Shown: positions 28,963 through 36,433, numbered from the stretch's first letter. The stretch is DNA of 49,565 nucleotides from Porticoccaceae bacterium UBA2002 (GCA_002334915.1 DDCQ01000047.1:1-49565); one strand, 5' to 3'. Notes: generated from the letters alone by a model not told the origin. Numbers and translations: made by a program.

Positions 28963-29826
28963 ATGAAAATTTTCGCTGCAATTGCCGTTGGGCTACTGTT
29001 GGGTTATGCACTACTAGCAAATCTGCCTGCCGCCGAGCCGGTTGAAGATATTGCTTTTTATAAGTCTAAGGCGGTGCAGGTGATTGCCCATGGCAATGGC
29101 CGGGCACTGCTGCCAGGCAATACGCTGGAAGCGGCAGTAAATGCCCTTGAGGTTGGCACAGATATCCTCGAGTTAGATATTCATCTGACAGCAGATGACC
29201 AGCTGGTTGTGCGCCATGATGACATGATTGACACCACGACCAATGGCACCGGGCTGATTGCCGAAATGACTCTGGCTGAAATTCAACAGTATGATGTTGG
29301 CTTCCATGAGGTTGATTTCCCCCAGCTCTCGTATCCCCCAGGCATTGTAGTTCCGACACTGGAGTCGCTGTTTGTTCGTCTTCCTGATAGTCGTTTTCTG
29401 ATTGAGTTGAAGCCTGAGGCAACAGCTGCCGCGGACCATCTCTGTCGATTAGTCAACAGGTATAGCCTGGCAGATCAGGTTGTTATTGGGTCTTTCCACA
29501 GTTCTGTATTAAGGTATTTTAGGCAGATTTGCCCCGATGTACCCACATCTCTGGGACAGTCTGAGGTTGTACTGTTGGTAATTCTTAGTCGCTTGGGGCT
29601 GGGCCATTTATTTAGCTCACATGGTGTTTCTGTGCAGGTCCCGGTTGTCTATGCTGGCTTTGAGATTCTTACGCCGGCAATTGTCGAGGCGGCTCATCTG
29701 CTCAATATGCGGGTTGATGCCTGGACGGTAAATGATCCATTACTAATGCAAAAGCTGATCGATAGCCGGATAGATGGTATCATTACCGATAGGCCTGATA
29801 TTATGCTTTCTGTGCTGGGTCGGTGA
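28963..29826 (+). CDS. Glycerophosphodiester phosphodiesterase family protein
   Basis: A 287-residue protein with an N-terminal hydrophobic segment (MKIFAAIAVGLLLGYALLA), either a signal peptide or a membrane anchor, followed by a GDPD TIM barrel. The metal/catalytic elements ILELDIHLTADDQLVVRHDD are conserved, as are FLIELKPE and the C-terminal VDAWTVNDP and DGIITDRPD. The first motif reads AHGNGRALLPGNTLEA, where most members have HRG and PENT. It likely hydrolyses glycerophosphodiesters in or facing the periplasm, releasing glycerol-3-phosphate. No glycerol-3-phosphate transporter is adjacent. Confidence 0.82.
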   Translation: MKIFAAIAVGLLLGYALLANLPAAEPVEDIAFYKSKAVQVIAHGNGRALLPGNTLEAAVNALEVGTDILELDIHLTADDQLVVRHDDMIDTTTNGTGLIAEMTLAEIQQYDVGFHEVDFPQLSYPPGIVVPTLESLFVRLPDSRFLIELKPEATAAADHLCRLVNRYSLADQVVIGSFHSSVLRYFRQICPDVPTSLGQSEVVLLVILSRLGLGHLFSSHGVSVQVPVVYAGFEILTPAIVEAAHLLNMRVDAWTVNDPLLMQKLIDSRIDGIITDRPDIMLSVLGR

Positions 29827-29920
29827 GATAGAGTCAAAGCCCGACTGTTAAATTAATATCGCATCTGATCCCAATATGGTCTAAAAATAATACATAGGCT
29901 GGATAGTAACGAGTGGCAAA

Positions 29921-30253
29921 ATGGCGACCATGAAACTTGATATTAGCAAACAACTCGCGAGGCTAATGAGAGAGCGTAGGCTCTCCCAAAGCGCTCTGTC
30001 TAGAGCGACTGGAGTACCTCAACCTACTATTAATCGTATTTTGAGCGAGGTGACTAGAGAGCCGCGCCGCGACTCCGTGGTGCGCATCGCCAACTTTTTT
30101 GGCGTCACACCTGAGTCTCTCTACGGTCCACCACTCAAAAAGCCCGCAGAAGTAGACCCAGTGCCGGTAGAAGAGCTCTACGAACGCATTCAATCGTTGA
30201 GTGATAATGAAAGAGCCGCTCTTTTTGCCAAGGTGGCTGAAAAGTTTACCTAG
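29921..30253 (+). CDS. XRE-family helix-turn-helix regulator
   Basis: A 110-residue protein with a Cro/C1-type helix-turn-helix at about residues 10-65 (LARLMRERRLSQSALSRATG, VPQPTINRILSEV, VRIANFFGVTPESLYG). It resembles phage P22 C2-type repressors. The C-terminal 40 residues are short and partly acidic (PVPVEELYERIQSLSDNERA) and contain no peptidase domain, so it is not a LexA-like cleavable repressor. The 3' end overlaps an opposing 52-codon gene by 8 bp. No phage genes are nearby. Target unknown. Confidence 0.85.
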   Translation: MATMKLDISKQLARLMRERRLSQSALSRATGVPQPTINRILSEVTREPRRDSVVRIANFFGVTPESLYGPPLKKPAEVDPVPVEELYERIQSLSDNERAALFAKVAEKFT

Positions 30254-30404
30254 GCTTGTCGCTAGCCTTATCAACTACCAGTTCTAGCAACTGCTGTCGC
30301 TGAGAATATGGCAGGCTTTCCAGCCAGGTTGCGAATCTCTCGAGACCGGCATCATAGGCTTCTTTAAACGCGTTCTTGTCATGGGTTTCGGACGTATTGA
30401 TCAC
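30246..30404 (-). CDS. Hypothetical 52-residue protein convergent with the XRE regulator
   Basis: The minus strand encodes 52 residues from a GTG at 30404, preceded by an AAGGAAA ribosome binding site at 8 bp, to TAA at 30246. The product begins MINTSETHDKNAFKEAYDAG and continues LERFATWLESLPYSQRQQLL. It is predicted helical, soluble and mildly acidic, with no signal peptide or cysteines. The reading frame has good codon use, and the site and spacing of the ribosome binding site support a real gene. A consensus -35 (TTGACA, 30456-30451) lies upstream. I do not recognise the family. Tail-to-tail overlap with the XRE gene suggests linked control. Confidence 0.6.
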   Translation of the reverse strand: MINTSETHDKNAFKEAYDAGLERFATWLESLPYSQRQQLLELVVDKASDKPR

Positions 30405-30455
30405 TGATATTTCCTTTATTATGGGTCTTATTTAGGTCCAACCTTGAGTCTGTCA

Positions 30456-30481
30456 ACGTTGCGCCGATTTCAGCGCAACGT
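30456..30481. repeat. 9-bp inverted repeat, 8-bp spacer (operator-like)
   Basis: ACGTTGCGC (30456-30464) and GCGCAACGT (30473-30481) are perfect inverted copies. The repeat begins at the edge of a minus-strand TTGACA -35 for the 52-residue gene, a position suited to a regulator binding site. Confidence 0.6.
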
Positions 30482-30526
30482 CTTCCATGAAACGGCACTC
30501 CCTCTGCCATTTGGAGGTGTAAAGTA

Positions 30527-30580
30527 ATGGATACTGGAGAAAGTTCATATAATCCTGAAGAACTAATACTAAAGTATTAG
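30527..30580 (+). CDS. Possible 17-residue leader peptide
   Basis: ATG 30527 follows a strong GGAGG (30513-30517) at 9-bp spacing and opens a 17-codon frame (MDTGESSYNPEELILKY) ending inside a perfect palindrome at 30561-30582. The ribosome binding site is the best in this gap. It may be a leader peptide controlling the LysE-family gene, or chance; no homologues are known to me. Confidence 0.25.
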   Translation: MDTGESSYNPEELILKY

Positions 30581-30582
30581 TT
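30561..30582. repeat. Perfect 10-bp palindrome, 2-bp spacer
   Basis: AACTAATACT (30561-30570) and AGTATTAGTT (30573-30582) are exact inverted copies around AA. AT-rich with no GC stem, it looks more like a dimeric protein site than a terminator. It lies 120 bp upstream of the LysE-family gene. Confidence 0.7.
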
Positions 30583-30667
30583 GTTGCTCCATAGCCCTGA
30601 TACCCCCCGTTACTGGCAATAGCGCCAAATTAGCCAGATTATGGGCAGATTAGTCGGAAAAATTAAC

Positions 30668-30695
30668 TTGTTTTCTTCGATTAGGTCTGTATAAA
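30668..30695 (+). promoter_or_regulatory. Possible sigma-70 promoter of the LysE-family gene
   Basis: TTGTTT and TATAAA are 16 bp apart. The -10 ends 6 bp before the ATG at 30702, so transcription would start at or near the start codon. Confidence 0.45.
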
Positions 30696-30701
30696 AACCC
30701 T

Positions 30702-31370
30702 ATGGATATTATTCTGCAAAGCTCTTCCGGCGCGGTCTTTTGGCTATCGGTCACCACAGCCTGTCTGCTGGGCGCCATGTCCCCAGGCCCCAGTCTGGCA
30801 TTAATCATTAACCACTCATTATCTCAGGGTAAGGTAGCTGGACTCTGTGCAGCGCTGGCCCATGGTCTGGGCATTGCATTATTTGCTTTTGTCACTGCCT
30901 TTGGTCTGGTGGTTGCTGTAGATAAAAACCCTGAGCTGTTTGATGTTATTCAGATTTTAGGTTGTCTCTTTCTGCTCTATCTGGCCGTAAGACTGCTATT
31001 TTCACCGGTGAATAGAGATACCGATATCAGCATGGCAGTGCGATCCTCCTATCTGGCTGCGGCCCGGGATGGCTTTTTAATTGCGCTAGTCAATCCAAAG
31101 ATACTTATCTTCTTTACAGCTTTATTTAGTCAATTTGTCACTGCGGATAGTTCAGATTGGGAAAAGCTAAGCCTTACCCTGATCGCCGGAGGTGTAGATG
31201 CGCTCTGGTATATGCTGGTGGTTTTGCTGGTGTCCCATTCCGGTGCAATGGTTAGGTTTCAGCGCAAAAGCTGGGTGATAGATAAGATATTTAGTCTGAT
31301 ACTCTTTGTTATTTCTAGCTACTTTATTAGCCAAATAATACAGCGTAGTGACTGGCTTGAGTGGCTTTAA
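30702..31370 (+). CDS. LysE/RhtB-family amino-acid exporter
   Basis: A 222-residue inner-membrane protein with about six hydrophobic segments. The family signature is in GAMSPGPSLALIINHSLSQG and LCAALAHGLGIALFAF. The VNPKILIFFTALFSQF segment is also typical. LysE/RhtB proteins export amino acids such as homoserine, threonine or lysine; the substrate here cannot be told. No ribosome binding site precedes the ATG, and the -10-like TATAAA is only 6 bp away. The next gene begins 44 bp downstream. Confidence 0.9.
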   Translation: MDIILQSSSGAVFWLSVTTACLLGAMSPGPSLALIINHSLSQGKVAGLCAALAHGLGIALFAFVTAFGLVVAVDKNPELFDVIQILGCLFLLYLAVRLLFSPVNRDTDISMAVRSSYLAAARDGFLIALVNPKILIFFTALFSQFVTADSSDWEKLSLTLIAGGVDALWYMLVVLLVSHSGAMVRFQRKSWVIDKIFSLILFVISSYFISQIIQRSDWLEWL

Positions 31371-31414
31371 CTTGCTGTGATATTGCGTAAAAATTTTAAA
31401 AAGGATGTTAATCC

Positions 31415-32083
31415 ATGACCTCATTTGATGCGCTCTTCCAGCTAGCTGCCAGCACCAGAGGCGGCCCCGAGGTATTTGAAGCAGCACTGCCTGTGCCCAA
31501 AACCAGTCAACAACTTATGGCTCAGGCTGATGATCGCTATCTGTCCATGATAGCGCGATGTATTTTTCGCGCAGGTTTTGTATGGCGAGTAATAGATAAC
31601 AAATGGCCAGGGTTTGAAATGGCTTTTTCGCAGTTTAATCCGCTGGCTGTTGCACATTTTAGCGATGAAAAGCTGGAAGAGTTGGCTCAGGATCGCAGCA
31701 TAGTGCGCAACTTCACCAAAATTGTCGCGGTGCGCAATAATGCGGTCTATGTATTAGATCGTCAGCGCAGTCATGGCAGTTTTGGAGAATTTATAGCCCA
31801 CTGGCCTGAGGATAATATTACGGGTCTGTGGCTGGAATTAAAAAAGCAGGGCAGTCGCCTCGGGGGTAATTCCGGCCCTATGATGCTACGCAGCATGGGA
31901 CGAGATACTTTTTTATTGACCAATGATGTCTGTCAGGCGCTGGTGCACCATGGGTTTATAAAAAAGTTTAGCCCCAATTCCCAGCGAGATTTAAAGTTGG
32001 TGGAGCAGGTGTTTGAAAATTTGCGTCAGGAGTCCGGCAGGCCACTGTGCCAAATTAGCCGCATACTCGCCTGTACTCTTTAG
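31415..32083 (+). CDS. DNA-3-methyladenine glycosylase I-like protein
   Basis: A 222-residue protein of the Tag/COG2818 fold. It can be aligned by eye with E. coli Tag through RAGFVWRVIDNKWPGFEMAF, FSQFNPLAVAHFSDEKLEEL and SIVRNFTKIVAVRNNAVYVL. Two features differ from classical Tag: the N-terminal zinc cysteine/histidine pair is absent, and the position of catalytic Glu38 (LEGQQAGLSW in E. coli) appears as cysteine (RCIFRAGFVW). It therefore belongs to a divergent subgroup whose activity is uncertain. It precedes the TPP riboswitch but is probably not part of that operon. Confidence 0.75.
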   Translation: MTSFDALFQLAASTRGGPEVFEAALPVPKTSQQLMAQADDRYLSMIARCIFRAGFVWRVIDNKWPGFEMAFSQFNPLAVAHFSDEKLEELAQDRSIVRNFTKIVAVRNNAVYVLDRQRSHGSFGEFIAHWPEDNITGLWLELKKQGSRLGGNSGPMMLRSMGRDTFLLTNDVCQALVHHGFIKKFSPNSQRDLKLVEQVFENLRQESGRPLCQISRILACTL

Positions 32084-32137
32084 CAGCAATACCAGTGACC
32101 TGTTGATTGGGCCTTAGGGCCGGTGGTATTATAGCGG

Positions 32138-32216
32138 CGTTTCCTAAGGGGCGGTCAGATTGGCCTGAGAAGTACCCTTTGAACCTGATCCGGATTATGC
32201 CGGCGTAGGAATAGGA
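32138..32216 (+). ncRNA. TPP (thiamine pyrophosphate) riboswitch
   Basis: The THI element is complete. P1 pairs TTCCTA (32141-32146) with TAGGAA (32206-32211). CTGAGA at 32165-32170 and ACCC lie in the pyrimidine-sensor arm, and TGAACCTGATCC, GGATTATGCCGGCG and TAGGAA form the conserved right half. It lies about 70 bp upstream of the TonB receptor start codon. I see no T-run terminator between it and the gene, so control is more likely by ribosome-site access or Rho. Binding of TPP should turn the operon down. Confidence 0.95.
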
Positions 32217-32284
32217 CTACTAGCTTTTTGCCCTGCCCCCCGTCTTTGACTCCGGGTCTCCTTAACTAAAGTTACTGAGGCTCT

Positions 32285-34408
32285 ATGAACTTCTATCAAT
32301 GCAAATATTTTACCCTGTTATGTCTGTTAGCTATTGGCACTGGCAATGCGCTGCCAGCGTCGGCCGATCCTGTTATTGATGAAATTATTATCAGCGCGGA
32401 TTTTCGCGCGGCATCTGCGCAGACTACTCCAGCGAGTATCAGTATTGTGTCTGAAGCACGGCTAATTGACCGAACCGCAAAGCACCTCGAGGATGTCTTA
32501 AATATTGCTGCAAATGTAAATTCAGCTGCTGGTGCATCCAGGGGGCGGTTTTTTCAGATCAGAGGAATAGGCGAGCGCAGCCAATTTAAAGAGCCTTTGG
32601 ATTCATCGGTTGGTCTGGTAGTTGACGGCATTGACTTTAGCAACCTTGGCCTTGCCGGTGGTGTCTATGATGTCGAACAAATCGAGATTTTACGTGGCTC
32701 CCAAGGTACGGCTTTTGGCTCAAGTGCTCTGGCCGGTCTCATCAATATCAGCTCGGCTGCACCCACTAAGGAGTTCGAAGGGCAGGTTGATCTGGGTATG
32801 GGAAATTATGCATCTCAATCGATCGGCATGGTTGTCAGTGGACCGATCTCGAATAGATTGCTCGGGCGCATCGCTATTAGCAAAAATTCTGGCGATGGTT
32901 ATATCAAAAATGATTTTAGCAATCGTGACGATACCAATAATATTGATGAGCTTCTGATGCGAGCCAAACTACATTGGACGCCAATAGATGCGCTGGATAT
33001 AGACTTGACGGCAGTCTTTATAGATACAGACAATGGCTATAACGCCTTCTCTCTTGAAAATACACGACGTACTCGCTCTGATGAACCAGGACATGACCGC
33101 CAAGAGTCGAGCGCGGTTGCCTTGAAATCTACCTGGCGTGGATCGCCTGCCTATCTCTTTGAAGCTCAAATTTCAGTTGAAGATTCTAATCTGGAATATG
33201 GTTTTGATTGGGATTGGTCGGATTTCGATACTTTAGGGGTTCGTGGTTTTGAAAATAATATTCGCGATAGAGAGGCCAAGAGCATTGATCTCCGATTTTT
33301 ATCCAAGCCAGGCAATGAGATATTTGCTGGTGCAAGTTGGGTTGCTGGAGTTTACGCCTACGACCGCCAAGTTGATCTTAGTTACTCGGAAGATGCTGAT
33401 TACTGGGGGGCATGGACCGGAAGCCTAAGCAGTCGTTTTGAATCCAGACGCTTCGCGGCCTATGGTCAGCTCGATTGGTCTGTCGGCGATCACTGGATGC
33501 TTTCACTGGGATCCAGAGTCGAACATTTCGACAATCAATATACCGACAGTTATGGCGTGGCCGGCGAAATCGCCGACGACCTTGTTGGCGGAAAGTTAAG
33601 CCTGCAATATATTATTGATGACAGCGCTATGGCTTATGCCAGCGTGACTCGAGGTTACAAAACCGGAGGTATAAATTCCGATGCAATGGGCAAGGCCTTG
33701 GTTAATGAAGATGCCGCGAGCATAGCCTTCCTGCAAAATCACCTAAGCTATGACGGGGAGGTTGCTCTCAACTATGAGGTAGGCCTTAAAAGTTTTCATC
33801 TTGAGGACAGCCTTACAGTTAACCTGACCGCTTTTTATATTGATCGCCAGGACATGCAGGCCAGTGTGGCGTTTGAAATTAGCACAGCTAACTGGACAGC
33901 TTACCGAGAGAATATTCAGGGTAGCAATAACTATGGGCTGGAATTAGAACTTGATTGGCAGGCTAGCGAGCAGTTGCGACTGTTTGCCGGGGTGGGTGTT
34001 TTGGACACTCAACTCGGCGATCTTCAGGTTCTCGATGTCAATGATGAGGTTTTAAAGCAATCTGGCCGAGATCAGGCTCATGCCCCCGGCTATCAGTTTA
34101 ATGCTGGTTTGGAATATGGGTTTATGCAGCACTATTCGGCCTCCATACAGGTAGATGGCAAGGACAACTTTTATTTCTCAAATAGTCATAATCAGCAATC
34201 GGATGCTTATGAACTGGTGCATGCGAACCTTAGCTATAGGCAGGGTGCAGTTACGATATCAGTCTGGGGGAGAAATTTGACCGATAAGGATTATCAGGTT
34301 CGCGGTTTTTACTTTGGTAACAACCCTGCTAATGGCTGGATTCCCGAGTCCTATATCCAGTTTGGCGAGCCGAGAGTATTTGGCTTGAGCGGTAAATATG
34401 ATTTTTAA
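32285..34408 (+). CDS. TonB-dependent outer-membrane receptor, riboswitch-controlled (thiamine uptake)
   Basis: A 707-residue receptor. A signal peptide ends near ALPASA, followed by a TonB-box-like DEIIISA and a plug domain (about residues 40-155: RTAKHLEDVLNIAANV, RGIGERSQFKEP, VEQIEILRGSQGTAFGSSAL, AGLINISS). The remaining 550 residues are beta-barrel and end in the expected aromatic-terminated strand (VFGLSGKYDF). The TPP riboswitch immediately upstream and thiamine genes downstream identify the ligand as thiamine, a phosphate ester or a precursor, by inference. It imports the compound using TonB-ExbBD energy, and those genes are not in the window. Confidence 0.9.
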   Translation: MNFYQCKYFTLLCLLAIGTGNALPASADPVIDEIIISADFRAASAQTTPASISIVSEARLIDRTAKHLEDVLNIAANVNSAAGASRGRFFQIRGIGERSQFKEPLDSSVGLVVDGIDFSNLGLAGGVYDVEQIEILRGSQGTAFGSSALAGLINISSAAPTKEFEGQVDLGMGNYASQSIGMVVSGPISNRLLGRIAISKNSGDGYIKNDFSNRDDTNNIDELLMRAKLHWTPIDALDIDLTAVFIDTDNGYNAFSLENTRRTRSDEPGHDRQESSAVALKSTWRGSPAYLFEAQISVEDSNLEYGFDWDWSDFDTLGVRGFENNIRDREAKSIDLRFLSKPGNEIFAGASWVAGVYAYDRQVDLSYSEDADYWGAWTGSLSSRFESRRFAAYGQLDWSVGDHWMLSLGSRVEHFDNQYTDSYGVAGEIADDLVGGKLSLQYIIDDSAMAYASVTRGYKTGGINSDAMGKALVNEDAASIAFLQNHLSYDGEVALNYEVGLKSFHLEDSLTVNLTAFYIDRQDMQASVAFEISTANWTAYRENIQGSNNYGLELELDWQASEQLRLFAGVGVLDTQLGDLQVLDVNDEVLKQSGRDQAHAPGYQFNAGLEYGFMQHYSASIQVDGKDNFYFSNSHNQQSDAYELVHANLSYRQGAVTISVWGRNLTDKDYQVRGFYFGNNPANGWIPESYIQFGEPRVFGLSGKYDF

Positions 34409-34435
34409 TCATCAATTACTAACAAGGAGAGCAGA

Positions 34436-34684
34436 ATGCAGGTAACTATTGATATCAGTATGTATCCCAATCGTGAAGATTTTATTCCGCCCATCAAAGG
34501 TTTTATTGACAAGATCAACAGGTTCGACAACCTTAAGGTAACGACATTTCCCACTAGCACAGTGGTACAGGGAGACTTCGAATCCGCGATGTCTGCAGTG
34601 CAGGATACGATTTCTGACTGCTATCGGGAATTTAATATGGCTATCTATGTGGCCAAGATAATTCCCGGTTACGAGGCGCTCTAG
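34436..34684 (+). CDS. Small thiamine-binding-like protein (MTH1187/YkoF family)
   Basis: An 82-residue cytoplasmic protein without signal peptide. MQVTIDISMYPNREDFIPPI, FIDKINRFDNLKVTTFPTST and VVQGDFESAMSAVQDTI give the beta-alpha-beta-beta-alpha-beta pattern of the PF01910 (thiamine_BP) fold. YkoF has two such domains and binds thiamine or its pyrimidine; this is a single-domain form. It has an AAGGAGAG ribosome binding site. It lies between the TonB receptor and the permease in the riboswitch operon, so thiamine or HMP handling is the likely role, but no reaction is implied. Confidence 0.8.
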   Translation: MQVTIDISMYPNREDFIPPIKGFIDKINRFDNLKVTTFPTSTVVQGDFESAMSAVQDTISDCYREFNMAIYVAKIIPGYEAL

Positions 34685-34686
34685 GC

Positions 34687-35286
34687 TTGTTTGACTGGGT
34701 GGGTCTCGAGACAGTGGCGGTGGCATTAGCTATTGGCTATCTGCTGTTAGCGGTAAGGGAGAATATTCTCTGCTGGTACTGTGCTTTCTTTAGTACAGCC
34801 ATCTATGTGTGGATTTTTGGCGATGTAAACCTGTATATGGAGTCAGCGCTGAATATCTACTATATGGCAATGGCCCTGTATGGCTGGTATCAGTGGCAAT
34901 ACGGTGGCTCAGGTCAAGAGGGGGTTGCTATTTGCCGTTGGACAGCTGCTCAGCATATTCAGTGGGGGGCATTGATTTTATTGGTGAGTTTCATTTCCGG
35001 GTACTTTTTAGCCCAGAGTACTGATGCTCGTTTGCCCTATGTTGATTCATTTACCACCTGGGCCAGCGTGGTAACCACCTGGATGGTCGCTCGCAAAGTC
35101 CTCGAAAACTGGCTGTATTGGATGCTGATTAACTCGGTTTCCATTGGCCTGTTTATTGACCGGGAGCTCTATCAAACCGCGGCAATGCTTGGGGTATACT
35201 TGCTGTTATCCCTGATCGGTTACTTTGCCTGGAGAAAGACCTATCTTGAACAGAACCCAGACAGTATTGCAGCTAGCCCTGTCTAG
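34687..35286 (+). CDS. pnuT: PnuC-family vitamin permease, PnuT type (thiamine)
   Basis: A 199-residue inner-membrane protein with about seven hydrophobic segments. The PnuC-family marks are FDWVGLETVAVALAIGYLLL, ALNIYYMAMALYGWYQWQYG and ENWLYWMLINSVSIGLFID. PnuC proteins carry nicotinamide riboside; PnuT is the thiamine-specific branch recognised by TPP-riboswitch association. The gene starts with TTG at 34687, 2 bp after the previous stop codon, and no good ATG is available. It probably moves unphosphorylated thiamine by facilitated diffusion, trapped by the downstream kinase. Confidence 0.88.
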   Translation: MFDWVGLETVAVALAIGYLLLAVRENILCWYCAFFSTAIYVWIFGDVNLYMESALNIYYMAMALYGWYQWQYGGSGQEGVAICRWTAAQHIQWGALILLVSFISGYFLAQSTDARLPYVDSFTTWASVVTTWMVARKVLENWLYWMLINSVSIGLFIDRELYQTAAMLGVYLLLSLIGYFAWRKTYLEQNPDSIAASPV

Positions 35287-36004
35287 TTGGCATGACTGGA
35301 ATACCAGTGGTCTTGAGGCCCTTGCAGCAGAGCCAGAGGTGGTCAGCGAACTTTTTGGTGGCCGCACCAATAAAACCTTTTTGGTCTCCAGCGGCGACTT
35401 TCGGGCAGTGGTCAGGGTTAACTCCCCTGACGCGGTTAAGCTGGGCATTGATCGACAGCGTGAAAAACGTATTCTGCAACTGTTACAACCCACTGGGCTG
35501 GTGCCCAAAGTTTTATTTATCCATGATGATTTTTTAGTCTCTGAGTTTATCGAAGGCAGTTCTTTAACTTATAAAAGCTTAAAAAACAGTCATTTTATGG
35601 GGTCCCTCTCCGAGGCTCTGGCTGTGATTCAGTCGGTAAAGATGGCTGATGACAGCCCGCGCAACTATCTTGACTACTGTCGGCAATATCTTAACCAGCT
35701 GTCCGAGGTCACAGTATCACCTGTGGTAGTAGAGCAGATAGAAGAGGCGGCCAGAGCGGTTGACGGGGAGGCCTGGGAGCCGGTAATTTGCCACCATGAC
35801 ATGGTGCCTGAGAATATTATTGTCAATGACAGAGGGCTGTTTATTATAGATTGGGAATATGCGGCTCTGGGTCATCCGGGACTGGACTTTTTGCGTCTAT
35901 ACGGGGCGGACTATGCGTCCTTAGACAGCCAAAAAGAGTCTCTGCAGTCCCTTTTTAAGGTCAAGCAGGCGATGGATAAGCTGTGGTTAGCGGTGCAACT
36001 TTAG
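35246..36004 (+). CDS. Thiamine kinase-like phosphotransferase (APH/choline kinase fold)
   Basis: A 252-residue kinase of the aminoglycoside phosphotransferase superfamily. GGRTNKTFLVSSGDFRAVVRV forms the N-lobe, and CHHDMVPENIIV (catalytic loop, HxD then N) with IIDWEYAALGHPGLD (metal-binding D) forms the C-lobe. In this operon phosphorylation of thiamine to thiamine phosphate, as by ThiK, is the natural inference. The start is uncertain: TTG 35246 lies 11 bp after GGAGAAAG and overlaps the pnuT end by 41 bp, while TTG 35225 is also in frame. Overlap implies tight coupling with the permease. Confidence 0.8.
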   Translation: MNRTQTVLQLALSSWHDWNTSGLEALAAEPEVVSELFGGRTNKTFLVSSGDFRAVVRVNSPDAVKLGIDRQREKRILQLLQPTGLVPKVLFIHDDFLVSEFIEGSSLTYKSLKNSHFMGSLSEALAVIQSVKMADDSPRNYLDYCRQYLNQLSEVTVSPVVVEQIEEAARAVDGEAWEPVICHHDMVPENIIVNDRGLFIIDWEYAALGHPGLDFLRLYGADYASLDSQKESLQSLFKVKQAMDKLWLAVQL

Positions 36005-36039
36005 GGTTCATTGATAGAACCTATTGATAGGATAATGAG

Positions 36040-36411
36040 ATGAGTGATCAAGACTATAATCAGTTGAATGCTGAAGAGCAGTATGTGATCTTGCACAAGG
36101 GCACAGAGCCGCCATTTGTCGGCGAGTATACCGACAACAAGACTCAGGGTCTGTATAAGTGCAGGCAGTGCAATAGACCGTTATACAGGTCCGAGCACAA
36201 ATTCCCCTCACACTGTGGCTGGCCAAGCTTTGATGATGAGATTGAGGGTGCGGTGCGCCGTGAGCCCGATGCAGATGGCCGGCGAGTGGAGATTGTCTGC
36301 GCTAACTGCGATGGCCATCTGGGGCACGTATTTGAGGGTGAGGGCTTTACCGATAAAAATATACGCCACTGCGTGAACAGTATCTCTATGCTATTTGTTG
36401 CGGCGGACTGA
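36040..36411 (+). CDS. msrB: Peptide-methionine (R)-S-oxide reductase MsrB
   Basis: A 123-residue enzyme reducing the R form of methionine sulfoxide in proteins. Two zinc CxxC pairs are at residues 41-44 (CRQC) and 87-90 (CANC). The catalytic cysteine is Cys111 in RHCVNSIS, and HCGWPSFDDEI is the usual substrate-site region. It has no signal peptide, so it acts in the cytoplasm. It lies 35 bp after the thiamine kinase on the same strand and might be read through from it, but has no functional link that I can name. Confidence 0.96.
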   Translation: MSDQDYNQLNAEEQYVILHKGTEPPFVGEYTDNKTQGLYKCRQCNRPLYRSEHKFPSHCGWPSFDDEIEGAVRREPDADGRRVEIVCANCDGHLGHVFEGEGFTDKNIRHCVNSISMLFVAAD

Positions 36412-36433
36412 TACCCGGCTCCGGGCTTAGATT

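Noticed and set aside
29921..30253. Prophage remnant around the C1-like regulator
   Set aside because: No integrase, attachment site, structural genes or composition shift are visible in the neighbouring DNA.
32217..32284. Riboswitch expression-platform terminator
   Set aside because: I could not find a GC stem followed by T residues between the TPP element and the receptor start; the mechanism is left open.
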